DNA from: Feifania hominis
Lineage (GTDB): Bacteria > Bacillota > Clostridia > Oscillospirales > Feifaniaceae
Reading direction: 5' to 3'
Assembly: GCF_014384765.1 (NCBI RefSeq)
Contig: NZ_JACRSP010000004.1
Location: forward strand, 62,001 to 126,000
DNA length: 64,000 bases
The translations under genes and the position numbers were made by a program. The notes below the pieces were generated by a model, which saw nothing but the letters and a program-made list of their open reading frames with translations, was not told the origin of the DNA and ran no database searches. How positions within the stretch are numbered: the stretch's first letter is position 1; each line of letters begins with the position of its first letter. Positions 57,324 to 64,000 of this stretch are shown in pieces.

Positions 57324-58784
57324 TCACTCGTGGTGGTCGGGGTGGTTGTAGTACTTGCAGATGGTGCGAAACAGCAGCATGTAATCGTGGTAGACCGTGT
57401 CGTAGGGCCCGACGTTTTCGGGGTTCGGCTGAAAGGTGTTGGCGATGGAGTCCGGATCGACTGTGACCTTGCCCTTGAGCATGTATTCAATGAGCATGGC
57501 GACGCCGAGTGTCGTCGCCTCAAAGACCTTCGGGGTGTGCAGCGTGACGTTTGTGATATCGGCCTTGATCTGCATCCAGAGCTTGCTCTTGGCGCCGCCG
57601 CCCACGGCGGTCACCTGCCGGCAGTCAAGCCCCATCTCGTGCAGGCGGTCGAACATGTAGCGGGAGTTGAAGCAGTTGCCCTCCATCAGTGCGCGGAACA
57701 GGTGTGCCGGCGTGTGCTGTAGTCCGATGCCGCAGGCCGTACCGCGCACGTCGGGATTCCAGTGGGGAACACGCTCGCCGGTGAAAGTCGGAATGAAGCG
57801 CACGCCGTCGCAGCCGGGGGAGAGCTTGGCCGCCGCGGCGTCAAGCTCCTTGAGCGAGTACTTCTCCTCGAGCAGATTCTCGGCGTACCAGGCGACCGAC
57901 GCGCCGGAGAGTCCCATCGGCCCGCCGACGAGCCACTTGCCCGGCAGCACGTGGGGATTGGTCATCAGCTCGCAGTGCTCATCGAGGCGCAGCGTATCGC
58001 TGCACACGTAGAGCACCTCGGTCGAACCCATGATGTCCGCGGCGGTGCCCTCCTCGACAACACCGGTGCCGAGAGCTCCCACCACGCCGTCGAGCCCGCC
58101 CATGGAGACCGGGGTGCCGGCCGGAAGGCCGGTGCTCTCCTCAAGAGCCTTGGTGGTGTAGCCGCACAGCTCCGTGCACTCGCGAATAACGGGCAGCTTG
58201 TCGAAGTCGACGCCGAGCGCGTCGACGAAAGGGGCGTGCCAGTTCTTGGTGTGCAGGTCGATCATGGCGCTGTAGGCGCCGCCGACGGGATCCATGCTGA
58301 ACTCGCCGCAAAGCCTGGCATTGAGAAAATCCTTGAAGTGAAGCAGCTTGTATGTTCTGCGGTAGCGTTCGGGATCGGTGTTTTTCAGATGCAGCAGCTT
58401 GAAGCCGCCGAACTCGGGGTTCGGCGGGCGGCCGACCTTGGAAAAGAAGCTCTCCCTCGAGAAGCTCTCGCAGAATTTGTCGCACTCCTCGTGGCACTGG
58501 TGCATGTAGCTGAACAGTTCCGTCGTGGGGTTGCAGTCGCGGTCGACCATAACCCAGCCCACCATCGTGCTAACGCCCACGCCCAGCACCCGCACGCCGG
58601 AGTTGTCGGCGAGCAGCTCACGGGTGAGCGTCACAATCTGCTCCCACTCGCGGTCCGCGTCCATGGTGAGCCCCGCGACTCGGATGAGAGTCTTGCTGTC
58701 GAGTGGGACAATATTTTCTCCAATCAGGGAGACGCGCACCGAGCCCGTTCCCACGTCAATGGTCAGGTAGGCATTCTGGTTCAT
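57324..58784 (-). CDS. FGGY-family carbohydrate kinase (xylulokinase-like)
   Basis: A 486-residue sugar kinase. The N-terminal ATPase fold has YLTIDVGTGSVRVSLIG; MGGLDGVVGALGTGVV is the FGGY sugar/ATP hinge region; VTAVGGGAKSKLWMQIKADI is the C-terminal signature. Closest by general features to xylulokinases and LsrK/YoaC-like kinases. The ATG at 58784 is preferred; the frame extends three codons upstream. It is transcribed from a promoter with GntR-type elements and is convergent with the aminotransferase operon. The substrate is open: no isomerase or transporter is adjacent. Confidence 0.85.
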   Translation of the reverse strand: MNQNAYLTIDVGTGSVRVSLIGENIVPLDSKTLIRVAGLTMDADREWEQIVTLTRELLADNSGVRVLGVGVSTMVGWVMVDRDCNPTTELFSYMHQCHEECDKFCESFSRESFFSKVGRPPNPEFGGFKLLHLKNTDPERYRRTYKLLHFKDFLNARLCGEFSMDPVGGAYSAMIDLHTKNWHAPFVDALGVDFDKLPVIRECTELCGYTTKALEESTGLPAGTPVSMGGLDGVVGALGTGVVEEGTAADIMGSTEVLYVCSDTLRLDEHCELMTNPHVLPGKWLVGGPMGLSGASVAWYAENLLEEKYSLKELDAAAAKLSPGCDGVRFIPTFTGERVPHWNPDVRGTACGIGLQHTPAHLFRALMEGNCFNSRYMFDRLHEMGLDCRQVTAVGGGAKSKLWMQIKADITNVTLHTPKVFEATTLGVAMLIEYMLKGKVTVDPDSIANTFQPNPENVGPYDTVYHDYMLLFRTICKYYNHPDHHE

Positions 58785-58813
58785 GGTCAGCACCCTTTCT
58801 GTGTTGCAACATA

Positions 58814-58830
58814 TTGTATTTGTTTTGTAT
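58814..58830. promoter_or_regulatory. Candidate GntR operator at the FGGY kinase promoter
   Basis: TTGTAT at 58814-58819 and again at 58825-58830 (11-bp period), three bases downstream of the -10 box on the minus strand. Same element and spacing as 55956-55972. Confidence 0.6.
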
Positions 58831-58832
58831 TT

Positions 58833-58861
58833 AAGATACTGCAGGTGGGCGGGGTTGTCAA
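58833..58861 (-). promoter_or_regulatory. Promoter of the FGGY kinase gene
   Basis: TTGACA (58861-58856) and TATCTT (58838-58833) on the minus strand with a 17-base spacer. Confidence 0.8.
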
Positions 58862-58878
58862 GGGAAAACAGAGTTCTC

Positions 58879-59616
58879 TCAGCGATAGAGAGTCAGCCCA
58901 TATTTGTAGCGGTCGGACAGGTAGTAGATGTCGCTGAACTCGATCGGCTCGCCGCTGATGAGATGCACCACACTCTCGATGTGCATCAGCGGGATCTTAT
59001 CGCGGATCTCCAGATACTGCATCTGCTGCCTGGTGGGCATTTTGATGTCGAACTGCTGATTTGCCCGCGAGAGCCGAAGCCCGATGCGGCGCTCCATCAC
59101 CTCGTAGAGGGAGTCGTTCTGGTCGATGGTGTTGAAGTCAAAGTTGCCGCACAGGCGGCGAACCAGGTAGGTGTTCTGCTCGCAGATCGGAATGTCGTCT
59201 GCGTAGCGAACACGGTGAATGACCACAACCGGCTCGCCCACGGGAATCTCAAGGTGGCCCGCAACCTCGCCGCCGGCGGGCTCCTCTTTGATCGAGAGAA
59301 TCTTGCTCGTGCCCTTGATGCCCTCTTTGGCGAGCGCCTCATGCAGACCGCTCAGCCGGGAGATGTGGCGGTTGAATACGTGATTTGCCACCACCGGCCC
59401 CTTGCCGCGGGTGCGTTCGATGACCTTTTCCTCGATGAGTTTATTCAGGGCGTTTCTGACCGTAACCCGGCTGACGCCGTAGTAGCGCACAAAAAAATCC
59501 TCTGTCGGCAGCTTGTCGCCGGGGTTGAGTTCCTTGTTGTTGATCTTCTGCTTGATGTCCTCGGTGATCTGATAGTACAGCGGAATGGGCTTTGACTTGT
59601 CTACAATGCTTTTCAC
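58879..59616 (-). CDS. GntR-family regulator with UTRA domain (HutC subfamily)
   Basis: A 245-residue regulator. The N-terminal winged helix has IPLYYQITEDIKQKINNKEL, LPTEDFFVRYYGVSRVTVRN and ALNKLIEEKVIERTRGKGPV; the C-terminal UTRA ligand domain has VVVIHRVRYADDIPICEQNT and IPLMHIESVVHLISGEPIEF. HutC-type proteins bind small sugar phosphates or amino acids. The gene lies directly upstream of the FGGY kinase and its operator covers its own -10, so it is probably autorepressed. TTGTAT elements at the kinase and TPP-enzyme promoters mark these as likely targets. Confidence 0.92.
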   Translation of the reverse strand: MKSIVDKSKPIPLYYQITEDIKQKINNKELNPGDKLPTEDFFVRYYGVSRVTVRNALNKLIEEKVIERTRGKGPVVANHVFNRHISRLSGLHEALAKEGIKGTSKILSIKEEPAGGEVAGHLEIPVGEPVVVIHRVRYADDIPICEQNTYLVRRLCGNFDFNTIDQNDSLYEVMERRIGLRLSRANQQFDIKMPTRQQMQYLEIRDKIPLMHIESVVHLISGEPIEFSDIYYLSDRYKYGLTLYR

Positions 59617-59648
59617 TGTTCGGCCTCCCTGCTGAAAAAGGTATTGGT

Positions 59649-59670
59649 ATTGTATCGTTAACTATACAAT
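59649..59670. promoter_or_regulatory. GntR autoregulatory operator
   Basis: ATTGTAT (59649-59655) and ATACAAT (59664-59670) form a perfect 7-bp inverted repeat with an 8-base spacer, overlapping the -10 box of the GntR promoter. Confidence 0.75.
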
Positions 59671-59694
59671 AGAAAATTAATGTATGATTGTCAA
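59666..59694 (-). promoter_or_regulatory. Promoter of the GntR gene
   Basis: TTGACA (59694-59689) and TATTGT (59671-59666) on the minus strand, 17-base spacer. Confidence 0.8.
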
Positions 59695-59850
59695 TACTTT
59701 TTTCCTGTGTTACAATTTTCTCTGGCGCTGTCGTGCCATTTTGGGCGCGAACACGGGGCAGGGTAATGTTAATGTTGACAGAAACCGGCCCCTATAATTG
59801 TAGAGATTTTACAAAAACGTCCTGTTTGGCTGAAAAAATCCGCGAAACAA

Positions 59851-59879
59851 TTGACTTTCCCCAAGGGGGATGGTACTCT
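59851..59879 (+). promoter_or_regulatory. Promoter of the LacI-ribokinase operon
   Basis: TTGACT (59851-59856) and TACTCT (59874-59879), 17-base spacer. The start would fall at about 59886, the first base of the LacI-type element. Confidence 0.7.
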
Positions 59880-59885
59880 CAAGAT

Positions 59886-59907
59886 AAACGATAAACTAAA
59901 ACGATTT
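59886..59907 (+). promoter_or_regulatory. Candidate LacI-type operator, copy B
   Basis: Matches 34312-34333 at 21 of 22 positions. It contains the near-palindrome ACTAAAACGATTTAGT (59895-59910) centred on CG, the classic shape of a LacI/GalR operator. It overlaps the predicted transcription start. Confidence 0.75.
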
Positions 59908-59927
59908 AGTAGTTTTGAGGGATCACA

Positions 59928-61013
59928 GTGAGAGCGACAATCAAGGATGTAGCAAAGAAATCCGGTTTTTCGATTTCAACCGTCTCCATGGTGGTCAACA
60001 ACAAGCCGGGGGTCAGCATCCCCCAGCGAACGCGCGACAAGATCATGGAGGCCGTTCGGGAACTCGGGTACCGGCCGAATCGGCTTGCGGTGAGTCTTGT
60101 CACCAAAAAGAGCAACACGCTCGGCCTGATCATTCCCGACAACAGCAATGTGTTTTTCGCCGAGCTCTCCAAGGGCGTTGAGGTGGCCGCGCGCAAGCTC
60201 GGCTACAATCTCATCTACGGCAACACCAACAACAAATCCAAGCGAGACCTGGATTACATCAGGGTCTTCATAGACCGCGGCGTCGACGGCATCATCTTCA
60301 CCCGAAGCGCGGGAACGGACCCCGACGACGAGCGCGCCTGCATTGATCTGCTGCTGCAGAGCGGCGTCTGCTTTATGACAATGGACCGCGTCATCGGCAA
60401 CCGGGCGATCTACTCCGAGGCGCTCGGGCGCATGATCAGCAGCGAAGACATCTTCTCCGTTGCGCTCGACCATGTAAAGGGCGGCTATCTCGCGACCCGC
60501 CACCTGATTGATCTCGGCCACCGCCGCATCGGCTGTGTGTCAGGTCCCGCCGGTCTGACGACCTCCGATGATCGCCTGCTCGGCTACCAGCAGGCTCTGG
60601 AGGAGGCGGGAATCCCCTATGACCCTGCGCTGATCTTTGAGGGAGACTACGAGCCCGGCAGCGGCGCGACGGCGCTGCCCTATCTGCTGGGCAGGAATGT
60701 CACGGCCATTTTCGCATTCAACGACATGATGGCGTTCGGCATCTACCGCGAGGTGCACAATTTCAATTTGTCCATTCCCGACGATCTCTCGGTCGTGGGA
60801 TTTGACGACATTTTCTTCTCGGAAATCATCCAGCCTCCGCTGACCACTCTCCGGCAGCCTGTCTTTGAGATGGGTACGCAGGTCGTCAACGAGCTGGTCG
60901 ATTTGATAAACGGCGTCCCCCAGGGGGAGCTGCAGCGGCACATCCGCTTTGAACCCACGCTTCAGGTGCGCGGGAGTACGGCTAAAGTAAGAAAGGAGGA
61001 GGAGAGAATTTGA
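59928..61013 (+). CDS. LacI-family transcriptional regulator of the ribokinase operon
   Basis: A 361-residue LacI/GalR regulator. The headpiece ATIKDVAKKSGFSISTVSMV and NRLAVSLVTKKSNTLGLIIP are standard; FDDIFFSEIIQPPLTTLRQP closes the core. GTG start with GAGGG upstream. The stop overlaps the ribokinase start by four bases, so regulator and kinase are co-translated. A ribokinase partner suggests a pentose effector (inference). Its leader element matches that of the LacI at 34.3 kb. Confidence 0.93.
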   Translation: MRATIKDVAKKSGFSISTVSMVVNNKPGVSIPQRTRDKIMEAVRELGYRPNRLAVSLVTKKSNTLGLIIPDNSNVFFAELSKGVEVAARKLGYNLIYGNTNNKSKRDLDYIRVFIDRGVDGIIFTRSAGTDPDDERACIDLLLQSGVCFMTMDRVIGNRAIYSEALGRMISSEDIFSVALDHVKGGYLATRHLIDLGHRRIGCVSGPAGLTTSDDRLLGYQQALEEAGIPYDPALIFEGDYEPGSGATALPYLLGRNVTAIFAFNDMMAFGIYREVHNFNLSIPDDLSVVGFDDIFFSEIIQPPLTTLRQPVFEMGTQVVNELVDLINGVPQGELQRHIRFEPTLQVRGSTAKVRKEEERI

Positions 61014-61912
61014 GTCAGATTCTCAACTTCGGTTCACTCAATAACGATAAGACCTATCATGTACACGATTTTGTCAAGGCAGGCGAGACCATTCTCGCTC
61101 AGAGCTATGACCTCTTCTGCGGCGGAAAGGGACTCAACCAGTCCATCGCCGTGGCCCGCGCCGGGGAGCCTGTCTACCACGCCGGCGCCGTCGGAAACGA
61201 CGGCGGCGAGCTCAAGAGCATGCTCGAGTCGAGCGGCGTCAATCTGAGCTATCTTCAGACGCTTGACGGCCCGAGCGGTCACGCCCTCATCCAGATCAAC
61301 GACAAGGGCCAAAACTGCATCATCGTACACAGCGGCACCAATCATCAGCTCACCCGCGACTACATCGACGGGGTGCTCGCCCACTTCGGCGAGGGCGACT
61401 TTCTGGTGCTGCAAAACGAAATCAATGAGGTCGGCTATATCATGCGGCGCGCGAATGAGCGCGGTATGAAAATTGTGTTCAACCCCTCGCCGGTGACCCG
61501 GGAGCTCTGTGAGAGCTACCCGCTGGAGCTTGTGGACTACTTCATCCTCAATGAGATCGAGGGCGCCACGCTCGCCGGGGGCGGCGAGACCGACGAGGAG
61601 ATCCTGCAGGGGCTCAAAAAGCGCTTTCCGCGCGCGGCAGTCGTGCTGACAGTGGGCAAGCGCGGCGTGCTCTACTACGACGGGGAAAACCGCTTTGCCC
61701 ACGGCATCTACGATGTGCCGGTGGTGGACACCACGGCCGCCGGCGACACGTTTTGCGGCTACTTTGTGGCGTCTGTCGCCCAGGGGGTCACAGCCGACGA
61801 GGCGCTGCGCCGCGCGTCGATCGCCTCGTCCATCGCCGTGTCCCGTCCGGGTGCGGCGCCGTCGATTCCAACGCGGGAGGAAGTGCTCGCCTTCCAGGGG
61901 GCGCTTGTCTGA
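61010..61912 (+). CDS. Ribokinase-like PfkB-family sugar kinase
   Basis: A 300-residue kinase with the ribokinase pattern: LNFGSLNNDKTYHVHDFVKA (Asn/Asp sugar contact), FCGGKGLNQSIAVARAG (Gly-Gly-Lys-Gly-x-Asn-Gln motif of RbsK), VFNPSPVTRELCE, LNEIEGATLAGG, and DTTAAGDTFCGYFVASVAQG with the catalytic Asp. It phosphorylates ribose or a similar free sugar at O-5. TTG start coupled to the LacI gene, with AAAGGAGG upstream. No ribose transporter lies next to it, so its sugar may come from hydrolysis of a ribosyl compound inside the cell, for example by the enzymes at 40-47 kb (inference). Confidence 0.88.
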   Translation: MSQILNFGSLNNDKTYHVHDFVKAGETILAQSYDLFCGGKGLNQSIAVARAGEPVYHAGAVGNDGGELKSMLESSGVNLSYLQTLDGPSGHALIQINDKGQNCIIVHSGTNHQLTRDYIDGVLAHFGEGDFLVLQNEINEVGYIMRRANERGMKIVFNPSPVTRELCESYPLELVDYFILNEIEGATLAGGGETDEEILQGLKKRFPRAAVVLTVGKRGVLYYDGENRFAHGIYDVPVVDTTAAGDTFCGYFVASVAQGVTADEALRRASIASSIAVSRPGAAPSIPTREEVLAFQGALV

Positions 61913-61949
61913 GACGAACGATTTCAAACTTTCATATATTCCTCACAGT

Positions 61950-61988
61950 AAGAGAAAAGGGACGGCGCAGAGCCGTCCCTTTTCTCTT
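61950..61988. terminator. Bidirectional rho-independent terminator
   Basis: A perfect 17-bp stem (61950-61966 with 61972-61988) with purine- and pyrimidine-rich arms (AAGAGAAAAGGG), between the convergent ribokinase and M23 genes; it overlaps the last codon of the latter. Confidence 0.9.
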
Positions 61989-63076
61989 CAGCTGTGTCCC
62001 GTGACCGGGTCGCGAAACCGGTAGACGCGGGTGTACTCTCTGGTCTGTTCGTCTTTGGCAACGGTGCTTCGGTGCTTTTTGAGAAGCTGGGTGATGTCAT
62101 AGACGTCAATCCAGATCTCGCCGTTTCCCTCTTTCTGCGACTCGTCAAAGATGATCTGCATGCCGAAGTGGAGATGCGGGGTGTTGATGTTGTTGACGTT
62201 CTCTTTCTGGCTGTAGCCGGTCATGCCGAGGTAGCCGATCACATCGCCCGCCTGCACCACGCTGCCGACGCTCAGCCCGCTCTGATAGGGGTGGTCGCGC
62301 CGCAGATGGGCGTAATAGTAGTAGCGTTTGGTGTCAAAGCTGCGTATGCCGATGCGCCAGCCGCCGTACTGGTTCCAGCCGAGCGCCTCGACAATGCCGC
62401 TCTCCACCGCGACGATGGGCGTGCCGACGCTGCCCATCATGTCGTGCCCGAGATGGCGGCGCTTGTAGCCGTAGGAGCGCGACGAGCCGAAATCGTCATA
62501 GTCGCCGTAGGAGTAGCCCTCGGCGATGGGGGAGTAGGCCTTGAGCCCGTACTGGTGCATCCACTTCTTCTCGCCGGGGTGCTCCGGGTCGTCAAGCTCG
62601 ATGTCAAACTCGCCGAGAAATCCCCCCAGAATGGCGGTGTAGGCCTCCTGGTAGTAGCTGTAGTACTCCATGTCCGCGGCGAGCTGTTCCATGGTCTGGC
62701 CCTCGTCGAGCTTCTGCACAAGGGCTTTCCAGTCCTTTGTCCTGTGCGCTTTGAAATTGCCGCCGCACTTGCAGGCGAGATAGGCCAGCATGTCAATCCA
62801 GCTCACGTGCCGGTCGGTGCCGTAGGTGTCGATGTCGAGCCGCATGGCCTTTTCCAGCAGACTCGACGGGATGTCGAAGTCCACCCATTTGATGTAGCTC
62901 TTCTCCTCGTGGAGCACCGGGCTGTCGCTCTCGGCGCCGCAGTCGCACTCAAGTTCCGGTACAGGCTCCTCCCGCCGCGCAGGGCTCTGAAAAAAGACCG
63001 CCGCCAGCGCAGCGGTCAGAACCACGGCGGTGACAGCCGCAATCAGCCTCTTTCCCCGTATGACAAACACATTCAC
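61988..63076 (-). CDS. M23-family peptidase, membrane-anchored
   Basis: A 362-residue protein. Basic start and one hydrophobic helix (LIAAVTAVVLTAALAAVFF, residues ~11-30), then a helical domain with WIDMLAYLACKCGGNFKAHR, and an M23 lysostaphin-like domain: YKRRHLGHDMMGSVGTPIVA (His and Asp ligands), YAHLRRDHPYQSG and INTPHLHFGMQ (His-x-His). The zinc ligands are intact. It resembles the M23 proteins with a DUF-like helical N-terminal domain found in Firmicutes. The GTG at 63076 has GGGGGAGAG nine bases upstream; the longer frame is not supported. Likely a cell-wall hydrolase for growth or spore formation. Confidence 0.87.
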   Translation of the reverse strand: MNVFVIRGKRLIAAVTAVVLTAALAAVFFQSPARREEPVPELECDCGAESDSPVLHEEKSYIKWVDFDIPSSLLEKAMRLDIDTYGTDRHVSWIDMLAYLACKCGGNFKAHRTKDWKALVQKLDEGQTMEQLAADMEYYSYYQEAYTAILGGFLGEFDIELDDPEHPGEKKWMHQYGLKAYSPIAEGYSYGDYDDFGSSRSYGYKRRHLGHDMMGSVGTPIVAVESGIVEALGWNQYGGWRIGIRSFDTKRYYYYAHLRRDHPYQSGLSVGSVVQAGDVIGYLGMTGYSQKENVNNINTPHLHFGMQIIFDESQKEGNGEIWIDVYDITQLLKKHRSTVAKDEQTREYTRVYRFRDPVTGHS

Positions 63077-63216
63077 AGCGCTCTCCCCCAACAGGTGTTT
63101 TTTACATATATATGAGGCAGCTTGTTTTTTAACACAACTTGCTGCGGGGAGACTGACCTGCCGGCGGGCGGAGGCGTTGCCAAAAAGCGGGATCGGAGAG
63201 CCGGTAAAGGCCGGCG

Positions 63217-63248
63217 CAAAAAGAGAGGGACGCAAAAGCGTCCCTCTC
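63217..63248 (-). terminator. Terminator of the NMT1-like binding-protein gene
   Basis: A perfect 11-bp stem (63223-63233 with 63238-63248, GAGAGGGACGC) with an AAAA loop and CTTTTTG on the minus strand side, ten bases after the stop. Confidence 0.85.
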
Positions 63249-63258
63249 CTCGGGTGGA

Positions 63259-64000
63259 CTATTTGCCGTTTTTGACGGCTTTTTCGGCGAAGCTGTTGTC
63301 GACCAGTTTGTCGTGGGGGGCGGTCTTTACGAGCTCTCCGGCCTCGGTCATGACCATCTGGAGACGCTCAAAGGGCTCCTGATCCAGAATCGGGTCGGTG
63401 CAGTAGGCGTCGATGTCCTTGTAGTTCTGGATGGCGGCTGTCAGAAGCTCCATGTCAGTGTCGGGGAAAGAGGGGGCAATGGCCTTTGCAATCTCCTCGG
63501 CGGTGTGGGTCGCGACAAACTGCTGTCCCTCGTAGATGGCGTCGACGAAGTCCTGCACAAGGTCGCTGTTCTCCTCGAGGTAGCTGCCGCTGGCAAAGTA
63601 GGCGGTGTACGGAATCTCGCCGCTCTCCGCGCCGATGGAGGCGACAATGTGGCCGCGGCCCTCCTGCTCAATGATGGAGGCGGTGGGCTCGAAGAGGGAG
63701 ACGTAGTCGCCGGTGCCGCCGGTGAAAGCGCCGGCCATGGCGGCAAACTGAACCGAGTCGTCAAGCGTGATGTCGACGCCCGGCGTCAGGCCGTTTTGCT
63801 TAAGTACATAGCAGAGGGTCATATAGGGCACGCCGCCCTTGCGCCCGGGGAGCAGCACCTTTCCCTTGAGATCGCTCCACTGGAAGTCGCCGTCCTCGCG
63901 GCCGACGAGGAAAGAACCGTCGCGCTGGGTGACCTGGGCGAAGACGCGCGGGTAGTCCTCGCGGCCCTCGTTGTAGACATAGATGGAGGCCTCGGGGCCC
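63259..64000 (-). CDS. ABC transporter substrate-binding protein, NMT1/SsuA-like, partial at right edge
   Basis: The C-terminal ~246 residues of a binding protein of the NMT1/THI5-like (nitrate/sulfonate/taurine/pyrimidine precursor) family; the N-terminus is beyond the window. GSFLVGREDGDFQWSDLKGK and VLLPGRKGGVPYMTLCYVLK match the family's 'DLKGKKI...GS...' block, ALTGGTGDYVSLFEPTAS-like AGAFTGGTGDYVSLFEPTAS the second hinge, and the C-terminal helix VDNSFAEKAV is also typical. No transporter partner is visible. The substrate could be a thiamine precursor, sulfonate or nitrogen compound. Confidence 0.87.
   Translation of the reverse strand, partial: GPEASIYVYNEGREDYPRVFAQVTQRDGSFLVGREDGDFQWSDLKGKVLLPGRKGGVPYMTLCYVLKQNGLTPGVDITLDDSVQFAAMAGAFTGGTGDYVSLFEPTASIIEQEGRGHIVASIGAESGEIPYTAYFASGSYLEENSDLVQDFVDAIYEGQQFVATHTAEEIAKAIAPSFPDTDMELLTAAIQNYKDIDAYCTDPILDQEPFERLQMVMTEAGELVKTAPHDKLVDNSFAEKAVKNGK

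Overview
The window is GC-rich, densely packed and free of phage genes. Clostridia-type features suggest a gut-type Firmicute of the Clostridia (Oscillospirales-like): a complete wal two-component operon (walR-walK-walH-walI, then murA and walJ), ECF sigma/anti-sigma pairs, RbsA/RbsC and BMP sugar or nucleoside transporters, LacI/DeoR/GntR regulators, many GTG/TTG starts and strong Shine-Dalgarno sites. The placement is inference; no rRNA or marker gene beyond the wal genes and tRNA-Val is present.

Layout. 0-6.1 kb (minus): a sugar ABC operon (binding protein, ATPase, two permeases) ending in a DeoR regulator and an M42 peptidase cut by the left edge. 6.1-8.4 kb: an AT-rich spacer, tRNA-Val(GAC), a CorA-type channel and an internally deleted IS481-like element with both end repeats. 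8.5-19.6 kb: two divergent operons around one control region. The left one has PfkB kinase, class II aldolase, DeoR and a rhamnulokinase-like kinase. The right one has iron alcohol dehydrogenase, Gfo/Idh/MocA oxidoreductase, a complete sugar ABC importer and a TIM-barrel isomerase-like protein. Together they look like import, isomerisation, phosphorylation, aldol cleavage and aldehyde reduction of a deoxy sugar or polyol. 19.6-24.7 kb: UMF1-type MFS carrier, zinc phospholipase C-like protein, a membrane-anchored LysM-G5-M23 endopeptidase with a structured mRNA leader, and three copies of a roughly 105-140 bp intergenic repeat. 24.7-31.7 kb: the wal operon with murA. 31.8-34.1 kb: a small membrane protein and an ECF sigma/anti-sigma pair.

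34.3-46.8 kb is the most unusual part: a LacI regulator, a BMP-type ABC importer, then two tandem copies of a pair (FGE/SUMF1-fold protein plus a large cytoplasmic TIM-barrel hydrolase-like protein) separated by an ADP-ribosylglycohydrolase-family enzyme. The SUMF1-fold proteins lack the catalytic cysteines of true formylglycine-generating enzymes and no sulfatase is present. A nearly identical 22-nt element precedes both this LacI gene and a second LacI gene at 59.9 kb that forms an operon with a ribokinase-like kinase, suggesting one regulon for uptake and breakdown of a ribosyl- or nucleoside-like glycoside.

46.9-50.5 kb: LysR and MerR regulators, two flavodoxins (one a lipoprotein) and a carboxymuconolactone decarboxylase-cupin fusion. 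50.6-52.3 kb: NagZ-like GH3 enzyme and a GNAT acetyltransferase. 52.3-59.6 kb: two tandem acetolactate-synthase-like TPP enzymes, a D-amino acid aminotransferase with a zinc-ribbon protein, an FGGY sugar kinase and a GntR regulator; TTGTAT elements at three promoters suggest GntR controls both the kinase and the TPP enzyme. 59.9-64 kb: LacI-ribokinase operon, a second M23 peptidase and an NMT1-like binding protein cut by the right edge.
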